DNA from: Actinobacteria bacterium UBA6100
Lineage (GTDB): Bacteria > Actinomycetota > Coriobacteriia > Anaerosomatales > Anaerosomataceae
Direction of reading: 5' to 3'
DNA length: 64,000 nucleotides
NCBI GenBank assembly: GCA_002423585.1
Contig: DIWS01000019.1
Coordinates: forward strand, 1-64,000
In this document: positions 16,928 through 25,580 of the stretch, piece by piece
Numbering within the stretch: the first letter of the stretch is position 1
Layout: each line of letters opens with the position of its first letter
The notes under the pieces: model-generated
The model's input: the letters and a program-made list of their open reading frames with translations, nothing else
What the model was told of the DNA's origin: nothing
The model's database searches: none
Position numbers and translations under genes: made by a program

Positions 16928-17485
16928 CTACTCTTCGGCAGGCGCCTCCGACGGTGTTTCCGAGCCGGCGACTGCTTCGTCGTCTTCTTCTGCCGGCTCC
17001 GGCTCGACGGTCCCGCTCGTCTCAGTTGAGCCCTCGTCTGTGTTCTCGGCTTCTCCAGAGGCGGGATCGATACCGAGCCATTTCATGAACTTGGCGATGG
17101 TGGCCTGCAGACCGGACGGCAGGCCCTTGCGTGTACCGGCCTCGAGCTGCGCTTGCATCCGCTCCATGTTCCGCTGCAGCCGGGAGAGCGCGTTATCGAC
17201 ACCGGTGAGCTTGGGCTCGGCGGTTGCCGATGCCTCGTCGCTGCGGCCGCGGTCCTTGTCCTGACCGTGGTTCGCGGCGGTCGTCTCGTCGTCCTCCTCC
17301 GCGTCGCTTGAATCCGCCTTGTCCCTGCCCGGCGCGTCCTGCGCATGCTCGGCCGCAGCACTCGCCGCATCCGGCCCACCTTTGTCGTTGGCCGGGACGC
17401 CGCCTCGCTTGGCGAGCGCCATCGCGGGAAACGCGAGGGACAGCGCCAAGACAAGAACCAGGACGATCGCGAGTGTCCGCCTCAT
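16928..17485 (-). CDS. Secreted acidic low-complexity protein
   Basis: A 185-residue protein with a signal peptide (MRRTLAIVL..., cleavage after ALA near residue 25). The mature chain is dominated by Asp, Glu, Ala and Thr. Only one ordered-looking block stands out, a helical segment VDNALSRLQRNMERMQAQLE at about 95-115 that could form a coiled coil, and an amphipathic KFMKWLG turn. CGGAGG precedes the ATG. No family recognised; an extracellular, possibly cation-binding spacer protein is a guess. Confidence 0.6.
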   Translation of the reverse strand: MRRTLAIVLVLVLALSLAFPAMALAKRGGVPANDKGGPDAASAAAEHAQDAPGRDKADSSDAEEDDETTAANHGQDKDRGRSDEASATAEPKLTGVDNALSRLQRNMERMQAQLEAGTRKGLPSGLQATIAKFMKWLGIDPASGEAENTDEGSTETSGTVEPEPAEEDDEAVAGSETPSEAPAEE

Positions 17486-17647
17486 GTGATACCTCCGGGT
17501 AGACGCGCCTCATTCGCACGAGGCCCTACACACGGAATATCGGGCTTCTGAACTGCGGTGATTAGCCTCACCTGACGGACGGTGCCATCACGCACGGACA
17601 TAGCGCGGGTGCGGTGACCGCAGGCACGGGCATGCGATGGGCGGAGC

Positions 17648-18229
17648 CTACCGTGCCGGAGCGGTGAGCTTCAGCAGCCAGGCCATGTTGCCGCCGAGGT
17701 TGTCCATCGTGGTCAGGCCCTCATCGTCCTCGTCGACCGCTCCCGGAAGCCCACCGATGCCGAGGTTCCAGTACGTGGAGCCCGGAACGATCATCTGGCG
17801 GATCATGAACAGGTGCATGATCGAGTCGAACGCGTGGACCGCGCCGGCCCGCCGCTGGACCACGACCCCGGCGCCCACCTTGCGCTCCAGCATGCCCGGG
17901 TTCGCACCGGCCACGTAGCCCAGGCGGTCGATGAGCGCCTTGGCCTCGGGCGAGATGTCGGCGAAGTACACCGGCGAGCCGATGATGATGCCGTCGGCCT
18001 CGTCAGCCTTGGCGATGCACTCGTTGATGGCGTCGTTGCGACCGTGACATTTCCGGTCCTTGAGCTCACGGCACTTCAGACACACCGTGCAGCCCTGAAC
18101 CTTCTGGCCGGCAAGCTCAACCAGCTCCGTCTCGATACCTTCCGACTCGAGTGCGTCGAGCACGCGTTGCAGCATGATCGCCGTGTTGCCACCCTTGCGT
18201 GCACTTCCCGAGAACGCGACCACCTTCAT
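17648..18229 (-). CDS. Iron-sulfur flavoprotein (NADPH-dependent FMN reductase family)
   Basis: A 193-residue flavodoxin-fold protein starting MKVVAFSGSARKGGNT, the FMN phosphate loop. The compact Cys motif CTVCLKC...KC near residues 47-61 is that of archaeal/clostridial iron-sulfur flavoproteins, which bind a [4Fe-4S] cluster and FMN. GSPVYFADIS is the flavin-ring loop. Such proteins shuttle electrons and are often linked to oxygen or peroxide defence in anaerobes. It appears to be a single-gene unit; a partner is not evident. Confidence 0.8.
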   Translation of the reverse strand: MKVVAFSGSARKGGNTAIMLQRVLDALESEGIETELVELAGQKVQGCTVCLKCRELKDRKCHGRNDAINECIAKADEADGIIIGSPVYFADISPEAKALIDRLGYVAGANPGMLERKVGAGVVVQRRAGAVHAFDSIMHLFMIRQMIVPGSTYWNLGIGGLPGAVDEDDEGLTTMDNLGGNMAWLLKLTAPAR

Positions 18230-18244
18230 CCCAAGACCCCTTCC

Positions 18245-18859
18245 CTACGTCAGTTCCGCCGAGGGTATCACTCGCGCACCTGCGGACCGCATGTCCTTGA
18301 AGGCGCGCTCGCCGTCGCCTTCGGCGATCTCCACCGCCCGGCAGCCGTCACGCACGACCGTCACGCCGAAGCCGAGGCCGAGCGCGTCGAGCACGGTGGC
18401 CTTCACGCAGTAGTCGGTGGCCAGACCGAGCACCACGAGATCCTCGGCGCAACGCTGCTCGAGGAAGGCGGCGAGCCCTGTGTCCTTCGCGTGACCGTTG
18501 TCGAAGAACGCGCTGTAGGAGTCGATGCCGGGATCGGTGCCCTTGCGCACCACATGGTCGATGACGGCCACGTCGAGCACCGAGTGGAACGAGGCCCCGG
18601 GCGTGCCCTGCACGCAGTGGTCGGGCCAGAGCACCTGCTGCGCGCCGCCGAGGTCGACGACCTCGCCCGGCGCGCGTCCCGTGTGTGCAGAGGCGAAGCT
18701 CCCGTGCCCGGCGGGGTGCCAGTCCTGCGTGGCCACCACGAGGCTGAAGCGGGGCATCAGCGCGTTGGCGACCGGCACGACGGCATCTCCATCGGGCACC
18801 GCCAGCGCCCCTCCGGGGCAGAAGTCGTTCTGAACGTCCACCACGATGAGTGCACGCAT
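18245..18859 (-). CDS. pncA: Nicotinamidase
   Basis: A 204-residue isochorismatase-fold amidase that converts nicotinamide to nicotinate. The catalytic Asp is in VVDVQNDFCPGG, the metal ligands in QDWHPAGHGSF, and the catalytic Cys in GLATDYCVKAT. The ATG at 18859 lies 11 nt downstream of the pncB stop, so it is the second gene of a two-gene NAD-salvage operon (nicotinamide to nicotinate to nicotinate mononucleotide). Confidence 0.9.
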   Translation of the reverse strand: MRALIVVDVQNDFCPGGALAVPDGDAVVPVANALMPRFSLVVATQDWHPAGHGSFASAHTGRAPGEVVDLGGAQQVLWPDHCVQGTPGASFHSVLDVAVIDHVVRKGTDPGIDSYSAFFDNGHAKDTGLAAFLEQRCAEDLVVLGLATDYCVKATVLDALGLGFGVTVVRDGCRAVEIAEGDGERAFKDMRSAGARVIPSAELT

Positions 18860-18869
18860 TCGGCGCCTC

Positions 18870-20345
18870 CTATCCCTCGGCGATCCCGCGGGCCACCAGT
18901 ATGAGCGCGGTCTTGCGCTCGAACAGACCCAACTCGACGCCGACCTTGTAGACGTGCGGGTTGAGCAGCCGCACATGGCTCGGATCCAGGTGCCCGATCT
19001 GCTCGATCGCCCGCTCGCGGCTCGCGGCTATGGGCGGGACCTCGTAGACGAGTCGCCCGCCGTCGAAGACCGGCACCAGCAGTTCCTCGGCCTCGTCCGT
19101 CCCGCAGTACGAGGTGCGGCGCGTGGCATCGGCCGGATCGACCATGACGCACGGGCTCGCCGGGGCCACCAGCTCGTCGTAGATCATGTCGCCCGAAAAC
19201 ACCCCGTCGGCATCGGTGTAACGGCGCACCCGCAGCAGTCCGGGCGTCGTGACCTTCGCCGTCTGCTCGGACACCTTCACCCGCGGCTCCCACTCGCCTC
19301 CCGGGGTGCGGATCGCGGAGAGCTTGTAGACCCCGCCGAGGGCCGGTTGGTCGTAGGCGGTGACCATCTTGGTGCCGACACCCCACACGTCGATGCGGGC
19401 GCCCTGGTCTTTCAGGCTCTCGATCGTGTACTCATCGAGTTCGTTGGAGGCGTACACCCGCGTACCCTCGAAGCCGGACGTGTCGAGCAGCTCGCGCGCC
19501 CGCTTCGAGAGCCAGGCCAAGTCGCCCGAGTCGATGCGGATGCCGACGAGATCGTGGCCCAGTTCGCGCAGCCGGTGCCCGGCGCTGATCGCGTTTCGCA
19601 CGCCCTCGAGCGTGTCGTAGGTGTCCACCAGCAGCACGGCGTTGTTCGGCATCGCCTCGGCGTACGCCATGAACGCCTCGAGCTCGGAATCGAACACCAT
19701 CACGAGGCTATGGGCGTGCGTGCCACCCACGGGGATGTCGTGGACCGCGCCCGCGAGGACGTTGGACGTGGCAACGCAACCGCCGATATACGACGCGCGG
19801 CTCGCCGAGAGCGCGCCGTCGGGACCCTGTGCGCGCCTGAGGCCGAATTCGATCACGGGATCGCCCTGGGCCGCAAGCCTGACGCGCGATGCCTTCGTGG
19901 CCACGAGCGTCTGGAAGTTGACGATGTTGAGCAGCGCCGTCTCCACGAGCTGACACTCGGCGATCGGCCCGATCACCCTCAGCAACGGCTCCTGTGGGAA
20001 GACGACCGTGCCTTCGGGGACCGCGAGCACGTCCCCGGTGAAACGGAAGCCCGCCAGCCACTCGAGGAACGCATCCGGGAAGAGCGGTGCTCCGTCGCTG
20101 CCGGTGAGCGTGGCGAGGTACGCGGTGTCCTCGGCCGTGAAACCCAGGCCTTCCAGATACTCGACGACCTGCGCCAGACCGCACGCGACAGAGTAGCCGC
20201 CATCGAACGGGTTGCCGCGGAAATACAGGTGGAAGCACGCCTCGGTGGTCGTGATGCCCGTCTTCCAGTACGCGTATGCCATCGTGATCTGGTACAGATC
20301 GGTCAGCATGCCTGACGGCGTCTTGGGGCCTGCACGGTGTGCCAC
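18870..20345 (-). CDS. pncB: Nicotinate phosphoribosyltransferase
   Basis: A 491-residue enzyme making nicotinate mononucleotide from nicotinate, PRPP and ATP. It has the N-terminal LTDLYQITMAYAYW, the HLYFRGNPF region, GGTHAHSLVM and the RIDSGDLAWLSK phosphoribosyl-binding block. The GTG at 20345 is chosen because AAGGAGG lies six bases upstream; the GTG at 20360 overlaps that box. It is the first gene of the pncB-pncA unit. Confidence 0.9.
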   Translation of the reverse strand: MAHRAGPKTPSGMLTDLYQITMAYAYWKTGITTTEACFHLYFRGNPFDGGYSVACGLAQVVEYLEGLGFTAEDTAYLATLTGSDGAPLFPDAFLEWLAGFRFTGDVLAVPEGTVVFPQEPLLRVIGPIAECQLVETALLNIVNFQTLVATKASRVRLAAQGDPVIEFGLRRAQGPDGALSASRASYIGGCVATSNVLAGAVHDIPVGGTHAHSLVMVFDSELEAFMAYAEAMPNNAVLLVDTYDTLEGVRNAISAGHRLRELGHDLVGIRIDSGDLAWLSKRARELLDTSGFEGTRVYASNELDEYTIESLKDQGARIDVWGVGTKMVTAYDQPALGGVYKLSAIRTPGGEWEPRVKVSEQTAKVTTPGLLRVRRYTDADGVFSGDMIYDELVAPASPCVMVDPADATRRTSYCGTDEAEELLVPVFDGGRLVYEVPPIAASRERAIEQIGHLDPSHVRLLNPHVYKVGVELGLFERKTALILVARGIAEG

Positions 20346-20469
20346 GGGCGCCTCCTTCACACGAGCGTGTCACCCAGGATAGCAGGGAGCCCCGACAGGA
20401 TGCCGCGGTGTACGATGCCGTCATAGAAGAGAAGCCAACGCGTCGCCCGAGCGCCACGGAGGGATCCGC

Positions 20470-21630
20470 ATGCCAGACCGCCCGGTCTACCTGGACTACG
20501 CCGCGACCACACCCACCGACCCGCGGGTCGTCGAGGCGATGCTCCCCTACTTCACCGAGGTGTTCGGCAACCCGAACAGCCTCTACACACTCGGCCGCGA
20601 AGCCATGCGCGCCCACGAAGACGCGCGAGAGCGTGTGGCGGCCAGCATCGGCGCCGGACGCCCGGACGAGGTCATCTTCACCTCGGGCGGCACCGAGTCG
20701 GACAACACGGCGATCATAGGCCTCGCCACCGTGGGCGGCAGAAGCAGCGGACACCTCGTCGTCTCCGCGTTCGAGCACCACGCGGTGCTCGATCCCGCGT
20801 CATGGCTGTGCACGCGCGGCTTCGAGATCACCGAGCTCAAGCCGCGCGCCAATGGAGTCATCCACCCGGACGACCTGGCTGCCGCGATGCGGGACGACAC
20901 CGTGCTGGTCTCGGTCATGCACGGCAACAACGAGATCGGGACGCTCCAGCCGCTCGCCGAGCTCGCCGTCGTCGCACACGAGCGTGGCGCGCTGCTGCAC
21001 ACGGACGCGGCGCAGACCGTGGGCAAGGTGCCGTTCGACGTACGCGCGCTCGGCGTGGACGCCGCAACGCTCACCGGGCACAAGTTCTACGCACCGAAGG
21101 GCACGGGCGCCCTCTACGTGCGCGAGGGACTGCCGCTCATGCCGTATCTGATGGGCGGAGGCCAGGAACGCAAGCGCCGCAGCGGCACGCAGAACGTCGC
21201 CGGCAGCGTCGCGCTGGCGACCGCGCTCGAGCTCATGGATGCCGAACGTGCCGAGGAAGCGCCGAGGCTTGCCGCCCTGCGCGACCGGATCGCATCGTTC
21301 ATCCTCGCGACTGTCACGGACGTGCGCGTCAACGGTGCTGATGCCCCCGAGCGGCTGCCACACATCGTGAACCTGGCGTTTTCCGGCGTGAGTGGTGAAG
21401 ACATCCTCCTTCGGCTCGATCACGCCGGCTTCGAGGTGGCCACGGGCTCGGCATGCCAGTCGGGCTCCCCCGAGCCGAGCTACGTGCTGCTCGCGATCGG
21501 CTGTCCCCGCGATCTCGCGCTCGGCGCCGTACGCGTGAGCCTGGGACGCTACACGACGGAAGAGGATATCGAGCGCTTCCTTCCGGCGCTCGTCGACGTG
21601 GTCACGCACCTGCGCCGATGGAACGCCTGA
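20470..21630 (+). CDS. iscS: Cysteine desulfurase (NifS/IscS family)
   Basis: A 386-residue PLP enzyme that takes sulfur from cysteine as a persulfide. The PLP lysine is in TGHKFYAPKG, the His stacking on PLP in SAFEHHAVLD, and the persulfide Cys in TGSACQSGSPEPS. N-terminal YLDYAATTPTDPRV is standard. mnmA follows directly, so supplying sulfur for tRNA 2-thiouridine is likely, alongside Fe-S assembly; cysK next in line would replenish cysteine. No iscU-type scaffold lies next to it. Confidence 0.9.
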   Translation: MPDRPVYLDYAATTPTDPRVVEAMLPYFTEVFGNPNSLYTLGREAMRAHEDARERVAASIGAGRPDEVIFTSGGTESDNTAIIGLATVGGRSSGHLVVSAFEHHAVLDPASWLCTRGFEITELKPRANGVIHPDDLAAAMRDDTVLVSVMHGNNEIGTLQPLAELAVVAHERGALLHTDAAQTVGKVPFDVRALGVDAATLTGHKFYAPKGTGALYVREGLPLMPYLMGGGQERKRRSGTQNVAGSVALATALELMDAERAEEAPRLAALRDRIASFILATVTDVRVNGADAPERLPHIVNLAFSGVSGEDILLRLDHAGFEVATGSACQSGSPEPSYVLLAIGCPRDLALGAVRVSLGRYTTEEDIERFLPALVDVVTHLRRWNA

Positions 21631-21632
21631 CG

Positions 21633-22664
21633 ATGTCCCGGACCGCCGTGGCACTCAGTGGAGGCGTGGACTCCTCCGTTGCCGCCGCCCTGCTCGTCGA
21701 GGCAGGCCGGGACGTCTTCGGCATCACCATGGACCTGGGCGTCGCGACCACCGGCGCCGGCGAAGGCCCCGTGGCGCTGGCACGGCGCGTGTGCGACACC
21801 CTCGGCATCCCGCATGTGGTGATCGATCTGGCCGATGCCTTCCGCGCCGAGGTAGTCGAGCCCTTCGGGGACGCCTACGCGGCCGGACTCACGCCCAACC
21901 CCTGCGTGCGCTGCAACGAGCGCATCAAGTTCGGCGCGCTGGCCGACCGCGTGCGGGAGCTCGGAGCCACGACGCTCGCGACCGGGCATTACGCGCGCCT
22001 CGCGCATGAGGGCGGCCGGACGTGGCTCGAGCGGGCGGCCGACCTCACGAAGGACCAGTCGTACTTCCTCTACCGCATCCCGCCGCACGTCCTCCCGATG
22101 CTGGAGTTCCCGCTCGGCGATCTCACGAAGACCGCGGTACGGGAGATGGCCGCCGGGCGCGGGCTGCCGACCGCCTCGGCGCGTGAGAGCCAGGAGGTGT
22201 GCTTCACGCGCGACCACGTGGCGCTCGTGGCCTCAGCGCACCCGGAAGCGCTCGAACCGGGACCCATCGAAACGCTCAACTGCACGGTGCTCGGCCAGCA
22301 TCGCGGCATCGCGCGCTACACGGTGGGCCAACGCAAGGGCCTGGGCGTGGGCGGACCGGAGGGGCCCTTCCGTGTGGTGCGCATCGACGCCGCGCGCAAC
22401 GCCCTCATCGTGGCGCCCGAGCGCGAGGCGGTCCCCACCCGGCTCACGCTGGCCGACGCCATCTGGGAGACGGGCGCCGCACCCGGAGCTGTGCTCGCGC
22501 AGATTCGCTACCGGTCCAAGCCGCTGCCCGCGGTGGCCGCGCCGCTGCCGGATGGCGTGGACGTCGAGTTCCGGGCACTCGCCGAACCGCTCGCACCCGG
22601 GCAGTCGGTCGTGCTGTACGCTGGTGACCGGGTCGTCGGCGGCGGGATCGTACCGGCCGCGTAG
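21633..22664 (+). CDS. mnmA: tRNA-specific 2-thiouridylase
   Basis: A 343-residue ATP-pyrophosphatase that thiolates U34 of tRNA-Lys, -Glu and -Gln. The PP-loop SGGVDSS is at the N terminus. The two catalytic Cys are in NPCVRCNERIKFG and ESQEVCFTRD, and YTVGQRKGLG marks the tRNA-binding domain. The ATG at 21633 is 2 nt after the desulfurase stop; ATG 21618 overlapping it is an alternative. Sulfur is expected from the upstream cysteine desulfurase. Confidence 0.9.
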   Translation: MSRTAVALSGGVDSSVAAALLVEAGRDVFGITMDLGVATTGAGEGPVALARRVCDTLGIPHVVIDLADAFRAEVVEPFGDAYAAGLTPNPCVRCNERIKFGALADRVRELGATTLATGHYARLAHEGGRTWLERAADLTKDQSYFLYRIPPHVLPMLEFPLGDLTKTAVREMAAGRGLPTASARESQEVCFTRDHVALVASAHPEALEPGPIETLNCTVLGQHRGIARYTVGQRKGLGVGGPEGPFRVVRIDAARNALIVAPEREAVPTRLTLADAIWETGAAPGAVLAQIRYRSKPLPAVAAPLPDGVDVEFRALAEPLAPGQSVVLYAGDRVVGGGIVPAA

Positions 22665-22680
22665 ATCGAAGGAGACTGGC

Positions 22681-23640
22681 ATGCCCGGCGTGTATCCCTG
22701 TGTGGACGCCACCATCGGCTCGACACCACTCGTGCGGCTCAACCGTCTCGCGGCCGGGCTCGGCGCCGCGGTCTCGGTCAAACTCGAGTCGCGCAACCCG
22801 GGCGGCTCGGTCAAAGACCGCATCGCGCTCGGCATGATCGACGACGCCGAAGAGCGCGGGCTGATCGCACCCGGCCGCTCGGTGATCGTGGAGCCCACCT
22901 CGGGCAACACCGGCATCGCACTGGCGATGATCGGCGCCGCCCGTGGCTACCGTGTGATCCTCACGATGCCCGAGAGCATGTCTGCCGAACGCCGCAGACT
23001 GGCCGCCGCCTACGGCGCGGAGCTCATACTGACCCCGCGTGCCGAGGGCATGGCAGGTGCGGTCGCGGCAGCCGAGCGCATCGCCGCCGGAACCGAGGGC
23101 GGCTTCCTCACACGGCAGTTCGACAACCCGGCGAACCCGGCGGCTCACTACGCCACGACCGGCCCCGAGATCGACGCGGCCCTCGGCACCGAGACGCTCG
23201 GTGCCTTCGTCGCCGGCGTGGGCACCGGGGGAACGGTCACCGGCGTGGGTCGCTACCTGCGCGAACATCGCCCCGACGCGCTCGTGGTGGCCGTCGAGCC
23301 CGCCGAGTCGCCCATCATCGGCCAGACGCTCGCCGGCGAGCCGCTCACCCCGGGTCCGCACGCGATACAGGGTATCGGCGCGAACTTCGTGCCCTCGGTA
23401 CTCGGCCTCGACGTGCTCTCCGAGGTGCTGCGTGTGACCGGGGACGAGGCCATCGCGATGGCTCGCCGTCTCGCGGCCGAAGAGGGCCTCCTCGTAGGCA
23501 TCTCCTCGGGCGCGAACGTCGCGGCGGCGCTCCGGCTGGCGGCCCGCCCGGAGCTTGCGGGGACCACGATCGTGACGGTGGCGCCATCCACCGGCGAACG
23601 CTACCTGTCGACGCCGCTGTGGGCGGGGTATGGCGAGTAG
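22681..23640 (+). CDS. cysK: Cysteine synthase (O-acetylserine sulfhydrylase)
   Basis: A 319-residue PLP enzyme that makes cysteine from O-acetylserine and sulfide. IGSTPLVRLNR, the PLP lysine in GGSVKDRIAL, PTSGNTGIALA and the phosphate-binding GVGTGGTVTGVGRYL are all present. GAAGGAG precedes the ATG. Its place after the cysteine desulfurase and mnmA suggests local cycling of cysteine sulfur. A long open frame in the same phase runs back through mnmA, but the Shine-Dalgarno box and the N-terminal homology fix the start at 22681. Confidence 0.9.
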   Translation: MPGVYPCVDATIGSTPLVRLNRLAAGLGAAVSVKLESRNPGGSVKDRIALGMIDDAEERGLIAPGRSVIVEPTSGNTGIALAMIGAARGYRVILTMPESMSAERRRLAAAYGAELILTPRAEGMAGAVAAAERIAAGTEGGFLTRQFDNPANPAAHYATTGPEIDAALGTETLGAFVAGVGTGGTVTGVGRYLREHRPDALVVAVEPAESPIIGQTLAGEPLTPGPHAIQGIGANFVPSVLGLDVLSEVLRVTGDEAIAMARRLAAEEGLLVGISSGANVAAALRLAARPELAGTTIVTVAPSTGERYLSTPLWAGYGE

Positions 23641-23713
23641 CCCGGGACGCCGGGTGTCTGGCACGCCCGTTGCTCACTTAGCCCGTACGAACTCCCGTCC
23701 GGACCGGAGCAGC

Positions 23714-24061
23714 ATGACCCGCAGGCTCGACATCGTGAAGCTGATCGCGGTGGCGCTCGTCGCCGTCGCGGTGCTCGGCGTGGTCACGCCGGTCTGCGCG
23801 ATGCCCGGCTGCGACGATGTGGCCGCCGGTGCGTGCACGGACTTCATGCCCGCGTGCGATGACTGCCCGGACCGGATCCTGATGAAGCACACGCACGATG
23901 ACGCGGTCGGCTCGGCTACCGTGCCGGTAGAGCCACCGGTCGCCATCGCTGCGGTCGACGCCCTGCCGGAACCCGCGACCGCGGGAGCCGCGTTCACGGT
24001 GCCGGAGGCCACGGCCTCACCGCCACCGCTCGACCCGCTCGGGGTCCGCCTCACCATCTAG
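23714..24061 (+). CDS. Small exported Cys/His-containing protein of the copper locus
   Basis: A 115-residue protein with an N-terminal membrane/signal segment (about 6-27) followed by a block of five Cys within about 30 residues (PVCAMPGCDD, GACTDFMPACDDCPD) and a KHTHDD motif. The remainder is Pro/Ala-rich. CGGAG lies five bases before the ATG. The Cys/His block and position just ahead of the UreH-like/cupredoxin gene and copA suggest extracytoplasmic copper binding; this is inference, as no family is recognised. Confidence 0.55.
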   Translation: MTRRLDIVKLIAVALVAVAVLGVVTPVCAMPGCDDVAAGACTDFMPACDDCPDRILMKHTHDDAVGSATVPVEPPVAIAAVDALPEPATAGAAFTVPEATASPPPLDPLGVRLTI

Positions 24062-24139
24062 ACCGCACTCCTCGCGTGACACGCACGGGCACCCGCCCGC
24101 TGCGTGAGTCGTTCGTGCTTCGGCTGAGGAGTGACATCG

Positions 24140-25558
24140 ATGGACCTGTTCTTCCCCATGCTCGCACTGGGGCTCGTCACGAGCCTCCACTGCGTCTCGA
24201 TGTGCGGCCCAATGGTGGTCACCTATGCCCTCAAGGGCACCGAGGATGGCACCACCTGGCAGCGCGTCGCACCCAATCTCGCCTACCAGGCCGCCAAGAT
24301 CGTGAGCTATATGGCAGTCGGCCTGGCCCTCGGGCTCGTCGGCTCGGCGTTCGACCTCGCTGCGATCCGGCCGTATGTGCTGGTCGCCGCGGGCCTCTTC
24401 ATGATCGTGCTCGCGCTCGGCATGACCGGCCGCGTGCCGTGGGCGAACAAGCTCACCCCGCGCCCGCCGAAGTTCCTCCTGCGCGCGCTCACCTCGGTGC
24501 GTCACAGGGCGGTCTCCGATGCCGAGGCCGAGCGACCCTCGCTCGCCACGCCGGTGAGCTTCGGCCTGCTCACCGGGCTGATGCCGTGCGCGCCGCTGAT
24601 GGCCGCCCAGCTCAACGCGGCCGCCAGCGGGAGCGCGCTCGACGGCGCGCTCGCGATGTTCGCATTCGGCCTGGGCACGGCCCCGCTCATGCTCGGCTTC
24701 GGCACCGCCTCGAGCCTGATCCCCCGGCGCTTCAAGGAGCGCGCGATCATCGCGCTCGCACTCGTCGTCCTCGTCTTCGGCGTGACGTACTTGAACCGCG
24801 GGGCGGTCCTCCTCGGCTCGCCCGTCACACTGCAGGCAGCGCGCGATGCCGTCTTCGGTGGCGAAGCGTCGGCCGGGACGTACACGCTGGCCGCCGACGG
24901 CTATGCCGAGGTGCCGATCGTGATCGAGAACACCCGGTTCGTGCCGGCGACACTCGACCTGCCCGCCGACACTCCGGTACGCCTCATCGTGGAGCGCCGG
25001 GAGTCCAACCCGTGCTCCGACCAGCTCGCCGTTCCGCAGCTCGGCGTGCTTGCCGACCTGGCCGACAACGGCACCACTACCGTCGAGCTGCCGGCAGCTC
25101 CCGCAGGCAGCTACACCCTCACCTGCGGGATGGGCATGATGTCCGGACGGCTCGTGCTGAGTGACGGCACCGATGCGGCCGGCAACGCTGCCACCATCTC
25201 GGCGACGACGACCGGGGACGGCTCGCTTCCGTGCGCCTGCTGCAACGGCGCGACGAGCGCCGAGACGATCGAGAAGTCCGCAGCCATCGAGGGCGACGTT
25301 CAGCGCATCACGGTGGACACCTCGAAGGGCTACTACGACCCGAACGTCATCCGGCTTGCAGCAGGCATCCCTGCGGAGATCACGTTCACCCGGGCATCCG
25401 GCTGCCTCGCGCAGGTGGAGAGCCCCGACCTCGGCTTTTCCGAAGACCTGACATCAAGTGCTGTGACCATCCGCATAGATGCAGCGCGGCTGACACCGGG
25501 TACGTATGGCTTCAACTGCGGCATGCAGATGGTCTTCGGCACTATCATCGTGGAGTAG
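24140..25558 (+). CDS. UreH-like membrane protein fused to two cupredoxin domains
   Basis: A 472-residue protein. The first part (about 1-225) is a six-helix UreH/SafE-like (COG2836) domain with the metal motif SLHCVSMCGPM in helix 1 and TGLMPCAPLM in the second repeat. Two cupredoxin-like domains follow (about 250-340 and about 385-472), with Cys-Gly-Met copper-type endings LTCGMGMMSG and FNCGMQMVFG. A CACC motif sits in the linker. The product probably moves or holds copper at the membrane, handing over to CopA or to cuproenzyme assembly. GAGGAG precedes the ATG. Confidence 0.75.
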   Translation: MDLFFPMLALGLVTSLHCVSMCGPMVVTYALKGTEDGTTWQRVAPNLAYQAAKIVSYMAVGLALGLVGSAFDLAAIRPYVLVAAGLFMIVLALGMTGRVPWANKLTPRPPKFLLRALTSVRHRAVSDAEAERPSLATPVSFGLLTGLMPCAPLMAAQLNAAASGSALDGALAMFAFGLGTAPLMLGFGTASSLIPRRFKERAIIALALVVLVFGVTYLNRGAVLLGSPVTLQAARDAVFGGEASAGTYTLAADGYAEVPIVIENTRFVPATLDLPADTPVRLIVERRESNPCSDQLAVPQLGVLADLADNGTTTVELPAAPAGSYTLTCGMGMMSGRLVLSDGTDAAGNAATISATTTGDGSLPCACCNGATSAETIEKSAAIEGDVQRITVDTSKGYYDPNVIRLAAGIPAEITFTRASGCLAQVESPDLGFSEDLTSSAVTIRIDAARLTPGTYGFNCGMQMVFGTIIVE

Positions 25559-25580
25559 TGATACAGCGATGGAGACGACA

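Noticed and set aside
17486..17585. CAGGTGAGGCT (minus strand) before the acidic secreted protein, recalling the start of an M-box magnesium riboswitch.
   Set aside because: Only the first bases match; the conserved later segments and a terminator are absent, and the leader is too short.
22006..23640. 544-codon frame that would fuse an N-terminal extension to cysteine synthase.
   Set aside because: The extension is the out-of-frame shadow of mnmA (Arg/Pro/Ser-rich); cysK has its own ribosome site and a standard N terminus at 22681.
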